Source: Capnocytophaga haemolytica (GTDB lineage Bacteria > Bacteroidota > Bacteroidia > Flavobacteriales > Flavobacteriaceae). Taken from it: a stretch of DNA of 64,000 bases. The notes beneath the pieces are model-generated. The model had not been told where the DNA came from and did not search any database. It saw only the letters and a program-made list of their open reading frames with translations. A program made the translations under genes and the position numbers. The stretch lies in assembly GCF_001553545.1 (NCBI RefSeq), contig NZ_CP014227.1, forward strand, positions 1,656,501-1,720,500. The letters run 5' to 3'. Shown piece after piece: positions 34,139 to 43,137 of this stretch. The number at the start of each line of letters is the position of its first letter. Position 1 is the first letter of the stretch.

Positions 34139-34969
34139 ATGAACTTATTTAGTACAACACACGAGCGGAAATCATTAGCTGCTACCACAGTCGTGATGAG
34201 TTTGGTAGTGCTTTTGCTTTTCTTCTCAGGAATGAAGTACCTCGACCCGCCGCCTGAGAGTGGTGTGGACGTCATCTTTGGTGTGGACATCGAAGGTATG
34301 GGTGAGCGCACTGAACCACCTGCTGCCACTAAACAAGAGAAGCAACCTGTAGCAAAGCCTGAGCAGACAACTCAGGAGGTGCCTCGTGAAAACCTCTTAG
34401 CGCAGGATAACAACGAGGATTTTGCAGTGCCTGAAACTCCAAAGAAGCAAGAGAAGAAGAAAGAAACTCCTAAGATAGAAAAGCCCAAAGATACTCCTAA
34501 ACCTGTAGAGAAGCCTAAAAAGCCCTCAAGGGAGACTTCAGATGCGCTTTCCAACATATTGGGGGCTGCTAACGCTGGGGGTAGTGGCACTGCGGGACAA
34601 GGTGATGGCAATAAGGTGGGGTATCAAGGGAGCTTACAAGGCAGTCAGTATGGGAACTCCTACTATGGTGATGGCTCGGGCAGTGGCAAAGGCGGTAAAG
34701 GTTGGGGCTTGAATGGCAGAACCATTGCAGCCCAAGGAAAATCGCTACAAAACTGCAATGAAGAAGGCAGGGTTGTGGTTGAGATTGTTGTAGACCGCTC
34801 GGGACGTGTAGTGAAAGCAACCCCAGGGGTAAAGGGAACTACAAATCCTGCTCCGTGCTTGCTTGAAGCAGCTAAGAGAACAGCTAATATGCACCGATGG
34901 AATGCCGACGAGAATGCGCCTGCACATCAAACGGGGTTTATTGTTATTAATTTTAAATTAGGAGAATAA
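34139..34969 (+). CDS. tonB: TonB family energy-transducing protein
   Basis: 276 aa. An N-terminal transmembrane helix (ATTVVMSLVVLLLFFSGM) is followed by a long Pro/Lys/Glu-rich periplasmic spacer (about 60-140), a Gly/Ser/Tyr-rich linker (about 150-205) and a C-terminal TonB-like domain (EGRVVVEIVVDRSGRVVKATPG ... GFIVINFKLGE). It would link ExbBD to TonB-dependent receptors such as the SusC protein at 46-49 kb. The C-terminal domain is closer to the TolA/TonB hybrids of Bacteroidetes than to enteric TonB, and two Cys may form a disulfide. Confidence 0.88.
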   Translation: MNLFSTTHERKSLAATTVVMSLVVLLLFFSGMKYLDPPPESGVDVIFGVDIEGMGERTEPPAATKQEKQPVAKPEQTTQEVPRENLLAQDNNEDFAVPETPKKQEKKKETPKIEKPKDTPKPVEKPKKPSRETSDALSNILGAANAGGSGTAGQGDGNKVGYQGSLQGSQYGNSYYGDGSGSGKGGKGWGLNGRTIAAQGKSLQNCNEEGRVVVEIVVDRSGRVVKATPGVKGTTNPAPCLLEAAKRTANMHRWNADENAPAHQTGFIVINFKLGE

Positions 34970-34971
34970 TT

Positions 34972-35088
34972 ATGATTTTTTTTCTATTTGCTGTAATCTT
35001 TTTATTACTAATCACAAACCCTTTCAAGTATACCCAACGAGAAAAGAAGCGATTCACTATACATAGAAAACAAAAAAACAAACATTAA
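34972..35088 (+). CDS. 38-aa single-pass membrane peptide
   Basis: Frame from ATG 34972 to TAA 35086-35088, starting 2 bp after the tonB stop with the purine-rich AGGAGAATA just upstream. It encodes a strongly hydrophobic helix (MIFFLFAVIFLLLITNPF) followed by a basic tail (KYTQREKKRFTIHRK...). It fills the tonB-folC gap almost exactly: the folC start lies 12 bp after its stop. The fit between genes, the ribosome site and the positive-inside tail favour a real small membrane protein, perhaps an accessory of the Exb-TonB machine. Function unknown. Confidence 0.6.
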   Translation: MIFFLFAVIFLLLITNPFKYTQREKKRFTIHRKQKNKH

Positions 35089-35100
35089 AAAGAGTTTACA

Positions 35101-36315
35101 TTGAACTATCAGGAAACACTTCAATGGATGTTCAGTCGTCTACCGATGTTCCAGCAGAAGGGGCGCGAGGCACTCAATGCTAAGTTGGATAATATACGCG
35201 CTTTTGCGGCGGTTTTAGGCAATCCACAAACGCAGTTTAAGAGTCTGCACATCGCAGGCACAAATGGCAAAGGTTCGAGCAGCAGTATGCTCGCCTCGGT
35301 GTTGCAAGAGGCTGGTTATAAAGTAGGATTATATACTTCCCCTCACCTGCGCGACTTTCGTGAGCGGGTAAAAATAGATGGAAAAGAAGTGCCCGAGGCT
35401 TTCGTTGTAGATTTCATCGCTAAACACAAAGGTTTTTTAGAGCAGCAAGCACTGTCGTTCTTTGAGATGACCGTAGGGCTTGCTTTTGCTTATTTTGCAG
35501 AGGAGCAAGTGGATATTGCTGTGATTGAAGTAGGCTTAGGAGGACGCTTTGACTCCACGAATATCATCACCCCTGAGGTTTCACTTATCACAAATATTTC
35601 TTTTGACCATACTGATATCCTTGGCGATACTTTGGCTAAGATTGCATACGAAAAGGCAGGAATTATTAAGCCACATACACCTGTGGTGATCAGTGAATAC
35701 GAGGCTGAAACGGCTCCCGTTTTTGAGGCAAAAGCTAAAGAGATAGAGGCTCCTATTACTTTTGCCAATACTATCACGACGGACTTAAAAACAGATCTCC
35801 AAGGCAATTATCAAGCGAAGAATATCAAGGGTGTATTGGCTGTACTTCAGATCTTGATGGCACAAGGCTGGAAGATAAGCAATACAAACATTGAGGAAGG
35901 ACTTTTACACGTAGTGCGCAACACACATCTCTTGGGCAGATGGCAGTGCCTTGGTGAGCGTCCGACCATCATCTGTGATACAGGTCATAACGAGGGCGGG
36001 TTGCAGTACGTAATGACACAACTCAAGGAACAGACTTACCAGAAGCTGCATATAGTAGTTGGTTTTGTGAAGGAAAAGGACGTGAATAAGGTGTTGGAGT
36101 ATTTCCCGAAAGAGGCTACGTATTACTTTGCACGTCCGAATATCCCACGAGGGTTGGCTGTAGAGACTTTACAAGAGATTGCCACACGTAAGGGCTTGCA
36201 AGGTAAGGCTTACGCTTCTGTGGGTGAAGCACTCACGGCTGCCCGATCCGCTGCCTCTGCTGATGACTTTATCTTTGTGGGTGGAAGCACTTTTGTAGTA
36301 GCTGAAGTGGTGTAA
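35101..36315 (+). CDS. folC: Folylpolyglutamate synthase / dihydrofolate synthase
   Basis: 404 aa. P-loop SLHIAGTNGKGSSSSMLASVLQEAG, then YTSPHLRDFRERV and GLGGRFDSTN are the Mur-ligase-like FolC motifs. It adds glutamate to (dihydro)folate. The start codon is TTG: an in-frame stop at 35086-35088 and no ATG or GTG between leave it as the only start that keeps the conserved MNYQETLQWMFSRLP opening. It may be read from the exbB promoter through the 38-aa peptide gene. folP at 20 kb is in the same pathway. Confidence 0.93.
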   Translation: MNYQETLQWMFSRLPMFQQKGREALNAKLDNIRAFAAVLGNPQTQFKSLHIAGTNGKGSSSSMLASVLQEAGYKVGLYTSPHLRDFRERVKIDGKEVPEAFVVDFIAKHKGFLEQQALSFFEMTVGLAFAYFAEEQVDIAVIEVGLGGRFDSTNIITPEVSLITNISFDHTDILGDTLAKIAYEKAGIIKPHTPVVISEYEAETAPVFEAKAKEIEAPITFANTITTDLKTDLQGNYQAKNIKGVLAVLQILMAQGWKISNTNIEEGLLHVVRNTHLLGRWQCLGERPTIICDTGHNEGGLQYVMTQLKEQTYQKLHIVVGFVKEKDVNKVLEYFPKEATYYFARPNIPRGLAVETLQEIATRKGLQGKAYASVGEALTAARSAASADDFIFVGGSTFVVAEVV

Positions 36316-36525
36316 AGAGCTTCTTTATCTATCAAGTAAGTAAAAGCCTTCTTCTTTCTTCAATTAAGAAAATAACTTAAACTTTTTGCAGCTATCTCTA
36401 TAACTTAATAATAATCAAGTTATAGCCTTCATTAAATTCCCTTAAAGGAAAGTTCCCTAAATTACTTTATCCAAACTTTTTTTAAAAAAAGTTGCTTAAA
36501 AATTTGTAGGTTTATAAAATAGTCG

Positions 36526-36533
36526 TACTTTTG
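36526..36533 (+). promoter_or_regulatory. Promoter of the tRNA-Val cluster (TTG, 19 nt, TACTTTTG)
   Basis: TTG at 36504-36506, 19-nt spacer, TACTTTTGCAGCC; the first tRNA begins 20 bp later. Confidence 0.75.
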
Positions 36534-36553
36534 CAGCCGTAATGAAAAAACAA

Positions 36554-36628
36554 GGGTTCTTAGCTCAGCTGGTTCAGAGCATCTGCCTTACAAGCAGAGG
36601 GTCACTGGTTCGAATCCAGTAGGACCCA
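36554..36628 (+). tRNA. tRNA-Val (UAC), copy 1
   Basis: 75 nt cloverleaf. Acceptor GGGTTCT pairs with AGGACCC; the anticodon stem TCTGC/GCAGA encloses loop CTTACAA with anticodon UAC; the T arm has GGTTCGAATCC. Discriminator A and no encoded CCA. First of three identical copies sharing one promoter and terminator. Confidence 0.96.
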
Positions 36629-36666
36629 CTTGAAGTTTCATAAACTTTTTATCATTGTTGTTTTTA

Positions 36667-36741
36667 GGGTTCTTAGCTCAGCTGGTTCAGAGCATCTGCC
36701 TTACAAGCAGAGGGTCACTGGTTCGAATCCAGTAGGACCCA
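36667..36741 (+). tRNA. tRNA-Val (UAC), copy 2
   Basis: Identical in sequence to copy 1, 38 bp downstream. CCA not encoded. Confidence 0.96.
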
Positions 36742-36776
36742 CTAAAAACTGAATTTTATTGTTGTTTTCATAATTA

Positions 36777-36851
36777 GGGTTCTTAGCTCAGCTGGTTCAG
36801 AGCATCTGCCTTACAAGCAGAGGGTCACTGGTTCGAATCCAGTAGGACCCA
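36777..36851 (+). tRNA. tRNA-Val (UAC), copy 3
   Basis: Identical to copies 1 and 2, 35 bp after copy 2, immediately before the terminator. CCA not encoded. Confidence 0.96.
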
Positions 36852-36852
36852 C

Positions 36853-36890
36853 AAAAAGCCCTCAAAGCAAACGCTTTGAGGGCTTTTTGT
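36853..36890. terminator. Terminator of the tRNA-Val cluster
   Basis: A perfect 16-bp stem (AAAAAGCCCTCAAAGC, 36853-36868, with its complement at 36873-36888) and T-runs. Its symmetry would let it also stop the convergent gene at 36941. Confidence 0.92.
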
Positions 36891-36940
36891 TTTATAAGAG
36901 GTTATTATTAACTATGGATTTTTAGCTTTTTAGACTACTA

Positions 36941-37300
36941 TCATAACGGCTGTATTTCGCAATCCACCCCTCTTCTGTATAAAAGCTCCCCACTAAGTCC
37001 ATCAGAAATAGCAACTAAGTCCTTAATACCCTTTTCTTCATTGGCAATCTTCCAACCATTTACATCACCTTGTTCGAAGAAAAACAAGATATTATGCAGC
37101 GTTACGTCTACCATTGTGTAGGCTACTTCTTTGATAAGAGCAAGCTGCTCTTCAGTGCATTTAGCCAAAGAAGCACTTATACGCTTACTTTCTGCATCTT
37201 TCATCTCAGCAGAGACCACTTTTTCAAACTGTTGCAAGGAAGCATCGCGTATAGTTGCTATAAATTCCTCTCCAAACTCATCTAATACAGCTTTATTCAT
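36941..37300 (-). CDS. Hypothetical protein, 119 aa
   Basis: Soluble, mostly helical, acidic protein without signal peptide or transmembrane segment. It begins MNKAVLDEFGEEFIATIRDASLQQFEKVVSAEMK and has a pattern of amphipathic helices. No family is recognised. It lies 30 bp downstream of the 178-aa secreted protein gene in the same direction, so the two are probably cotranscribed. Confidence 0.6.
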   Translation of the reverse strand: MNKAVLDEFGEEFIATIRDASLQQFEKVVSAEMKDAESKRISASLAKCTEEQLALIKEVAYTMVDVTLHNILFFFEQGDVNGWKIANEEKGIKDLVAISDGLSGELLYRRGVDCEIQPL

Positions 37301-37330
37301 ACAATTTCTTTATTATCCTATGCAAAAAAT

Positions 37331-37867
37331 CTAAAAACTCAACATATACACCTGATAGTCTTTGTTTTCTTTCAAGAAATAATCCTCATAAACACGGTAT
37401 ACATTTTTGCGATGGATACGTCCTGCTGCTAAGCCTAAACAGTAAAATGCGTTTGTTGATTGCATTGAGCGGTTTTTGAAGATTAGCAGGGTGCGCTTGT
37501 GTTTCGGTGCATAGTAAATCACATAATCAGGGGTCTGCTCTTGCAATTGAAAGACATCGGTAAGGCGATAAGGCTCCACGCAACCTGTTTCTTCTTCCTC
37601 AAAGGCCAAGCTCTTGGGCAATACCACCTCTTTGCGTAGTGGAAAGGCAAACCGCACCTCAGTGGTGTAGCAGTCAGGAGCCCCACAATCTGTCCCGTGC
37701 ACATCAAACGGAATAGCTACCTTTACGTTATCATTCTCCACAGTCGCTACCCCACAAGTGTAAAGTTCTTTTAAAAAGCTGTTACGTAACGGCGACTCTT
37801 GCCCTAAAACCTGACTGCTATACCCCCCGAAGAATGTTATTAGCATTATAATCCATATCTTTTTCAT
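37331..37867 (-). CDS. Secreted hypothetical protein, 178 aa
   Basis: I start at the ATG at 37867; one codon upstream is only a GTG. A signal peptide (MKKIWIIMLITFFGGYSSQVLGQ) predicts export. The mature protein has six Cys (YTCGV, GTDCGAPDCYT, GCVEP, YCLG), so disulfides are likely, and a beta-rich pattern. No family is recognised. It follows recG at 30 bp and precedes the 119-aa gene. Confidence 0.6.
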   Translation of the reverse strand: MKKIWIIMLITFFGGYSSQVLGQESPLRNSFLKELYTCGVATVENDNVKVAIPFDVHGTDCGAPDCYTTEVRFAFPLRKEVVLPKSLAFEEEETGCVEPYRLTDVFQLQEQTPDYVIYYAPKHKRTLLIFKNRSMQSTNAFYCLGLAAGRIHRKNVYRVYEDYFLKENKDYQVYMLSF

Positions 37868-37897
37868 CACTATTCCTTATTCGTTATACACTATGCA

Positions 37898-40006
37898 CTA
37901 ACTAATGTATGTCCACAGATTTTTATATCGCTGCAATTGCGCTAAGGTATCGGCGATGACCTTGTGCTCAGGTTGCTCTAAATTGGGGTCAGCTTTTACG
38001 AGGTCAATTGCCTGAAAGCGCGCCATACGCAGTATATCCTGATCTTTGACGATATCGGCAATCTTCAAGGCGAGTACACCGCTCTGCTGGGTGCCCATTA
38101 GGTCGCCAGGACCGCGCAACTTAAGGTCTACTTCGGCAATCTCAAAGCCATCTGAGGTGCGCACCATTGTCTCCATACGCGTGCGGGTGTCGCTGCTGAG
38201 CTTGCTACCCGTGAGGAGTATGCAGTAGCTCTGTTCCGAACCTCGCCCGACTCTGCCGCGCAACTGGTGCAACTGCGAGAGCCCAAATCGCTCAGCACTT
38301 TCAATCACCATTATGGAGGCATTGGGCACATTCACCCCTACCTCAATCACTGTGGTGGCAACCATTATTTGCGTTTCGCCACGCACAAACTTATCCATCT
38401 CAGCGTCTTTCTCGGCAGGTTTCATTCGCCCGTGTACCATCGATACTTTGTATTGCGGCTCAGGGAAAATACTGCGGATATAGTCATAGCCTTCGCTGAG
38501 GTTCTTAAAATCTAACGCCTCCGACTCTTCAATCAGCGGGTATACCACATACGCCTGTCGCCCCTTGGCAAGCTCCTGACGCACAAACTCATAAGTCTGC
38601 CCGCGGTGTTGCTCAAAGTGGTGCAGGGTGCGTATAGGCTTACGCCCTGGGGGCAACTCATCAATTACAGAGACGTCGAGGTCGCCGTATACGCTCATTG
38701 CTAAGGTGCGCGGTATGGGTGTTGCGGTCATCACCAGCACGTGCGGCGGCAGCGTATTCTTGCGCCATAGCTTAGCTCGCTGTTCTACCCCAAAGCGGTG
38801 TTGCTCGTCAATGATTGCTAGCCCTAAGTTCTTAAACACCACCTTGTCCTCCAAAAGGGCGTGCGTACCGATGAGTATGTTGAGCGTGCCCGTCTGCAAC
38901 TGCTCGTCAAGCTCTTTGCGCTCTTTTGTCTTGGTAGAGCCTGTCAGCAGCCGCACGCTTACGGGCATATCTTTCAGCAACTCAGAGATACCCACATAGT
39001 GCTGATTAGCGAGGATTTCCGTAGGTGCCATTAGGCAGGCTTGGTAGCCGTTGTCCACTGCCAAGAGCATCGTCATCAGGGCAACGATTGTCTTGCCCGA
39101 ACCCACATCACCTTGCAGGAGGCGATTCATCTGTGAGCGCGACCCCACATCGGCGCGTATCTCTTTCATTACACGCTTTTGCGCCCCTGTCAGGGCAAAA
39201 GGTAGATGGTGATTATAGAAGTCCATAAAGTGCTCGCCTACCTTCTCAAAGGGCAGCCCGACGAACTTCTGCTTGCTGAGCACGTTCTTGCGCACCAATT
39301 GCAGTTGTATGTAGAAAAGCTCTTCAAACTTGAGCCGTATAGAGGCGCGCGTAAGTCGCTCTTGGTCGGGCGGGAAGTGAATGTGCAGCATCGCCTCGCT
39401 CTTGCTGATAAGGCTCAGCTTAGCACGTAGTGACTCAGGCAGGGTCTCGGCAATGGGTGCAGGCATCTCTTGGAAGACGGTGTAGATAAATTGCCGCATC
39501 ACCCTCCCTGTGATGTTCTTCTTGTCGAGCTTTGTAGTAGAAGGATACACGGGCTGTATGCTGCCCGCAAGGGGCTTATCGAAGTCCTTAATGAGGTCCA
39601 TTTCGGGGTGGGGCATTGAGTAGACCCCGCCCATTAGGTTCACCTTGCCGAAGATTACGTACGGCTCGTTGATGCGCAAGTTATCGCGCATCCAGCTTAC
39701 TCCCTTAAACCACACCAGCTCCATCTGCCCCGTCTCATCGACGAAGGTGGCCACAAGCCGCATCTTCTTATTGCTCGACTCCACCGTGCGCAAGTTCACA
39801 ATGCGCCCGATGAGTTGTACCTCAGCACTGTTGTTATGCAACTCCTTTACTTTGTAGAACTTCGTGCGGTCCACATACCTATTCGGAAAGAGGCTGAGCA
39901 AATCCTGATAAGTAAAAATACCCAGCTCGCTCTTGAGCAGGTCAGCCCTTGCAGTGCCTATGCCTCGCAGTTGCTCTATGGGTGTATGTAAGTAGTTGTT
40001 TGTCAT
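37898..40006 (-). CDS. recG: ATP-dependent DNA helicase RecG
   Basis: 702 aa from MTNNYLHTPIEQLRGIG. The longer ORF start at 40051 lies upstream of the TACTTTTG promoter box (40024-40031) and is rejected. An N-terminal wedge/OB domain is followed by helicase motifs: LLQGDVGSGKTIVAL (I), IIDEQHRFGVEQR (II, DEQH), VMTATPIPRTL (III), MVHGRMKP, and TTVIEVGVNVPNASIMVIE with QLRGRVGRG (V-VI). It reverses stalled replication forks and branch-migrates Holliday junctions. An 11-bp array sits about 80 bp upstream of the promoter. Confidence 0.96.
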   Translation of the reverse strand: MTNNYLHTPIEQLRGIGTARADLLKSELGIFTYQDLLSLFPNRYVDRTKFYKVKELHNNSAEVQLIGRIVNLRTVESSNKKMRLVATFVDETGQMELVWFKGVSWMRDNLRINEPYVIFGKVNLMGGVYSMPHPEMDLIKDFDKPLAGSIQPVYPSTTKLDKKNITGRVMRQFIYTVFQEMPAPIAETLPESLRAKLSLISKSEAMLHIHFPPDQERLTRASIRLKFEELFYIQLQLVRKNVLSKQKFVGLPFEKVGEHFMDFYNHHLPFALTGAQKRVMKEIRADVGSRSQMNRLLQGDVGSGKTIVALMTMLLAVDNGYQACLMAPTEILANQHYVGISELLKDMPVSVRLLTGSTKTKERKELDEQLQTGTLNILIGTHALLEDKVVFKNLGLAIIDEQHRFGVEQRAKLWRKNTLPPHVLVMTATPIPRTLAMSVYGDLDVSVIDELPPGRKPIRTLHHFEQHRGQTYEFVRQELAKGRQAYVVYPLIEESEALDFKNLSEGYDYIRSIFPEPQYKVSMVHGRMKPAEKDAEMDKFVRGETQIMVATTVIEVGVNVPNASIMVIESAERFGLSQLHQLRGRVGRGSEQSYCILLTGSKLSSDTRTRMETMVRTSDGFEIAEVDLKLRGPGDLMGTQQSGVLALKIADIVKDQDILRMARFQAIDLVKADPNLEQPEHKVIADTLAQLQRYKNLWTYIS

Positions 40007-40023
40007 TTTTATGTTTCCAAGAG

Positions 40024-40031
40024 CAAAAGTA
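40024..40031 (-). promoter_or_regulatory. -7 box TACTTTTG of recG
   Basis: Minus-strand TAnnTTTGC match 18 bp upstream of the recG ATG. Confidence 0.65.
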
Positions 40032-40108
40032 GCTATTTTTTTCAATACCACAAAGGTTTTACACTATTTTTTCACCAGATTGATATACTTACAATACAGT
40101 TTTAATGC

Positions 40109-40152
40109 CGTTGTAGCTCCGTTGTAGGTTCGTTCTCGCTCCGTTATTGATT
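40109..40152. repeat. 11-bp tandem array, 4 units
   Basis: CGTTGTAGCTC, CGTTGTAGGTT, CGTTCTCGCTC, CGTTATTGATT in strict phase, between the recG promoter and the end of the M16 peptidase gene. Confidence 0.85.
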
Positions 40153-40159
40153 GGTTGTA

Positions 40160-42871
40160 TTAGTGCTGTTCTTTATGCTGGCAATCATTGTCTAAAAGTA
40201 TTTCTTCATACTGCTCTAATTCCTCCAAAGGGATACCATCTTTAAAGCGATCGGTGAGGTAGGTGCGCCAAGCGTAGCTATTGTCGGGGGTGAGGGATTC
40301 GTTCTTGTTTATCATAAAACGCTTTTTATAAGGAGCTAACTGCTCAGCTGTAAGAGGCTTATTTTTAAGTGTTTGCACGATATTATCTACTGTCGTCTTG
40401 ATTTCGTTTACATTCTTAGTATCTGCCATACCTGAAACAATTATATAGGCTTGATGTGCTGGGGAAGGACGCAACTCAATGGTGGTATACGGGCTGTAAA
40501 TAAGTCCTTTACGCTCTCTTACTTCGCTGACTACACGGTCACGGATTACCTCAGCTAAGAGTTTCAAAGAGAGTACACTGCCAAGATGAGGCTCATAGGT
40601 AAACGGATAAACAATGTTGAAAGATGCCCGCTGCGGACTCTCCTTTGAGGGCGCTGTAAGCAATACGGGCTTACGCACGGCTGTTGAAGGCGCTTCTCGG
40701 TGTGATGCTTGCTGCGGTTTGAGCATTGCTATCACAGGACATATCTGTTTCTTAACTGTCTCAATATCAAAATCACCTGTGATGACACACAGCAAGCCCT
40801 CTGATGAAAGCAAATACTCTTGATAATAGCTATGTAGGGCGTTAAGGTCGATAGTTTGAAGATCGGATAGCGTTTTAGGCTCACGTGTTGGCGGGTAGAT
40901 AGTGCCTATTGCTTTGTGCAACTGAACATCTAAGGAGTTGTCTGTTTGGGTTTTTGAACTTTCAGAAGAGAGTTGCTGCTGCTCCTCTTTGATAAGCGTC
41001 TGAAACTCATCTTTAGCAAGTTCAGGGTGCAGGAGCTTTTCTTTAAGGAGGTGGCACAGCATTGCGCTTTTAGCCACAGGGGCAGTCGCCATTGCGAGGT
41101 GGTGATAGTTGTCCATTCCTGCGATGAAGGTAAGGTCGTTTTGGTAGAGGAAGGTTTCATAATCAGGGTTTTTCAGTGCCTCAATGCCTCCTAAGTGCAG
41201 GTATGAAAGGATATCCTCATACTGCTTAGAATTGTGTTGTGGTAGGGAGGCATACCCTCCTTTGAAGAGTAGGGAGATGTTGAGCGTAGGGTCGGTAGTG
41301 GGCTTGAGGTAGATTGTCGCACCATTCTTCAGCACAATGCGATGCACTCCCAGACGCTTAAAATACTGCTCACTGGCTATCACCTCAGGGTTGTAGTTGA
41401 TGGGGGCTGTGAGCACTGCAGGTGGGGCTATAGCAAGGGTATCCATTGTAGGGGTTTCCTCCTTGGGGAGCACATTGATGCCGTGTCGCTGCCCTTTGCG
41501 CACTGCCTGCTTGTAATGCTTGTAAGTAGTTTTATGAGTAGTATTGTCTATGGTTTCCACAACAAGAGGCGCTGGCAAGTGGAAGTAAGTCTTTGCTAAA
41601 GCTTTCCATTGCTGCAAAGTGGTAGTTTCTAAAGCCTTTATGAGGGTATCGCGATCGGCAGGGGTAGATAGAAAAGCCTCACCGAATAAGAAGGCATCAG
41701 TAAAGGAAAGCGCATACTCCTCTGACGTCTTCTCAAAGCGCGCCTCTTGCAATTCCTTTACGCTCCGTGCTACAGCAATGGCTACTTCCTTTTGGGTAAG
41801 ACTCGCCTGCATTCCCGAGAGTATCCCGACTGCCTTTTGCACTTCTGTAGAGAGCTTTTGCCCTATAGGAGCGCGTAGCTCTAAGCTGAGGAAGTCAGTG
41901 CCGCGGAGATACCAATAGGCATCTATATGTGCCTGAGAGAGGGCTTCCCTTAAGCGAGCGCGTGCCATACGTAGTAAGGTCTCCTCTTGAGTTTGTTGCA
42001 ATAGTCCGGCGTGTGTAGATAGCGAGTGCATTGTCTTGGGGAAATACAGAGTTACCTCATTTTTGCCTGCTTCGATCTTCGTGGCTATAAGGGGCTTATT
42101 TCTGTAGATAATAGGCACAGGAGGCATAGTTACTTTACCTCGCTGAGAAAGCACTCCAAATGTGCTCTTAATAGCCTTTTCAGCCTCTTGCGTATTTATA
42201 TCGCCGATGAGCATCACACAGGCGTTCTGTGGAGCATACCACTGATGATAAAAAGCGTGTAACTTCTCAAGGGTAATGCCTTTTACTTGGGAGGGTGTAC
42301 CTATGGGCAGGCGTACCAAAGCGGGGTCATTCCCTACCTTAATGGGTAGGCGGTCTTTATCCTCGCGATAGCTGGCAATCTCCTCTAAGATGATAGCGCG
42401 TTCCTTCTCCACCGCCGCTGGGCTAAAGCTCAGTGTACCTATCCAATCGGCAAGGATGTGCAGTGTTTTGCTTAGGTCAGCATCAGCGAGGGTAGGTAGT
42501 GAAAGGCTGTAAACCGTTCGATCATCAGTAGTAAAGGCATTGATGGTCTCACCATACTTAGCTCCCAAGCCTTCCCAATAGCTGACAGCCTCACGCTCAG
42601 GGTAATGCGCCGATCCATTAAAGGCTAAGTGCTCTATAAAGTGGGCAACGCCTTCCTCACCAGCCGCCTCTTGGTAAGAGCCAACACGCAGCACAAGGCG
42701 TATTTCCAGCTTATTTTTAGGCTGGTCATTAGGCAAGACTATATACGTAAGCCCATTGGGCAATTGCTCTTTGATTGCCCCTTGTGGCAAGGGCAAGTCT
42801 TGTGCAAAAATAGCACTTGTGAGCCACCACAAACCCACCACAAGCATACGCTGTATCTTCATTTTCTTCAT
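40160..42871 (-). CDS. M16 family zinc metallopeptidase, two-domain, secreted
   Basis: 903 aa. A signal peptide (about residues 1-23) precedes an active M16 N-domain with the inverted zinc motif HFIEH (His77, Glu80, His81) and the downstream ligand Glu in the E-x-E region near KERAIILEEIASY. A second M16-like half from about residue 480 lacks an HxxEH motif and would be structural, as in pitrilysin-type enzymes. It would act in the periplasm on peptides. It lies downstream of the SusCD locus in the same direction but behind an inverted repeat, so separate transcription is likely. An 11-bp array covers its leader. Confidence 0.9.
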   Translation of the reverse strand: MKKMKIQRMLVVGLWWLTSAIFAQDLPLPQGAIKEQLPNGLTYIVLPNDQPKNKLEIRLVLRVGSYQEAAGEEGVAHFIEHLAFNGSAHYPEREAVSYWEGLGAKYGETINAFTTDDRTVYSLSLPTLADADLSKTLHILADWIGTLSFSPAAVEKERAIILEEIASYREDKDRLPIKVGNDPALVRLPIGTPSQVKGITLEKLHAFYHQWYAPQNACVMLIGDINTQEAEKAIKSTFGVLSQRGKVTMPPVPIIYRNKPLIATKIEAGKNEVTLYFPKTMHSLSTHAGLLQQTQEETLLRMARARLREALSQAHIDAYWYLRGTDFLSLELRAPIGQKLSTEVQKAVGILSGMQASLTQKEVAIAVARSVKELQEARFEKTSEEYALSFTDAFLFGEAFLSTPADRDTLIKALETTTLQQWKALAKTYFHLPAPLVVETIDNTTHKTTYKHYKQAVRKGQRHGINVLPKEETPTMDTLAIAPPAVLTAPINYNPEVIASEQYFKRLGVHRIVLKNGATIYLKPTTDPTLNISLLFKGGYASLPQHNSKQYEDILSYLHLGGIEALKNPDYETFLYQNDLTFIAGMDNYHHLAMATAPVAKSAMLCHLLKEKLLHPELAKDEFQTLIKEEQQQLSSESSKTQTDNSLDVQLHKAIGTIYPPTREPKTLSDLQTIDLNALHSYYQEYLLSSEGLLCVITGDFDIETVKKQICPVIAMLKPQQASHREAPSTAVRKPVLLTAPSKESPQRASFNIVYPFTYEPHLGSVLSLKLLAEVIRDRVVSEVRERKGLIYSPYTTIELRPSPAHQAYIIVSGMADTKNVNEIKTTVDNIVQTLKNKPLTAEQLAPYKKRFMINKNESLTPDNSYAWRTYLTDRFKDGIPLEELEQYEEILLDNDCQHKEQH

Positions 42872-42896
42872 AATTTACAACAGAAAAATATACTAC

Positions 42897-42951
42897 CTTA
42901 TAGGGAGCTTATACGAACCTTATACGGACATTACACGAACCTTATACAAAG
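42897..42951. repeat. 11-bp tandem array, 5 units
   Basis: CTTATAGGGAG, CTTATACGAAC, CTTATACGGAC, ATTACACGAAC, CTTATACAAAG in strict phase, starting 26 bp upstream of the M16 peptidase ATG. Confidence 0.88.
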
Positions 42952-43070
42952 ATTTGACCTTTTTCAGACACTCCTCCTCTAAATATTGTGAAAATATTAG
43001 TGAATATAACTAACGAAATTAACTTTTATAGTAAAAATAGCAAAATCCTCTTCAATTGTTACAACACAAA

Positions 43071-43110
43071 CAAACATACCGTAGTATTGTTGTAATACGT
43101 GGTATGTTTG
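43071..43110 (-). terminator. Inverted repeat, probable terminator of the SusCD locus
   Basis: CAAACATACC (43071-43080) pairs with GGTATGTTTG (43101-43110), with further inner pairs TAGTATT/AATAC. It lies 28 bp after the lipoprotein stop. The T-tract is weak, so it could be an mRNA-stabilising hairpin instead. Confidence 0.55.
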
Positions 43111-43137
43111 TATGATAAGTTGTTCTATGCGATAGGA

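Noticed and set aside
36392..36426. Hairpin CTATAACTT / AAGTTATAG after folC as a terminator
   Set aside because: The 9-bp stem is AT-rich, not followed by a T-run, and folding energy would be low.
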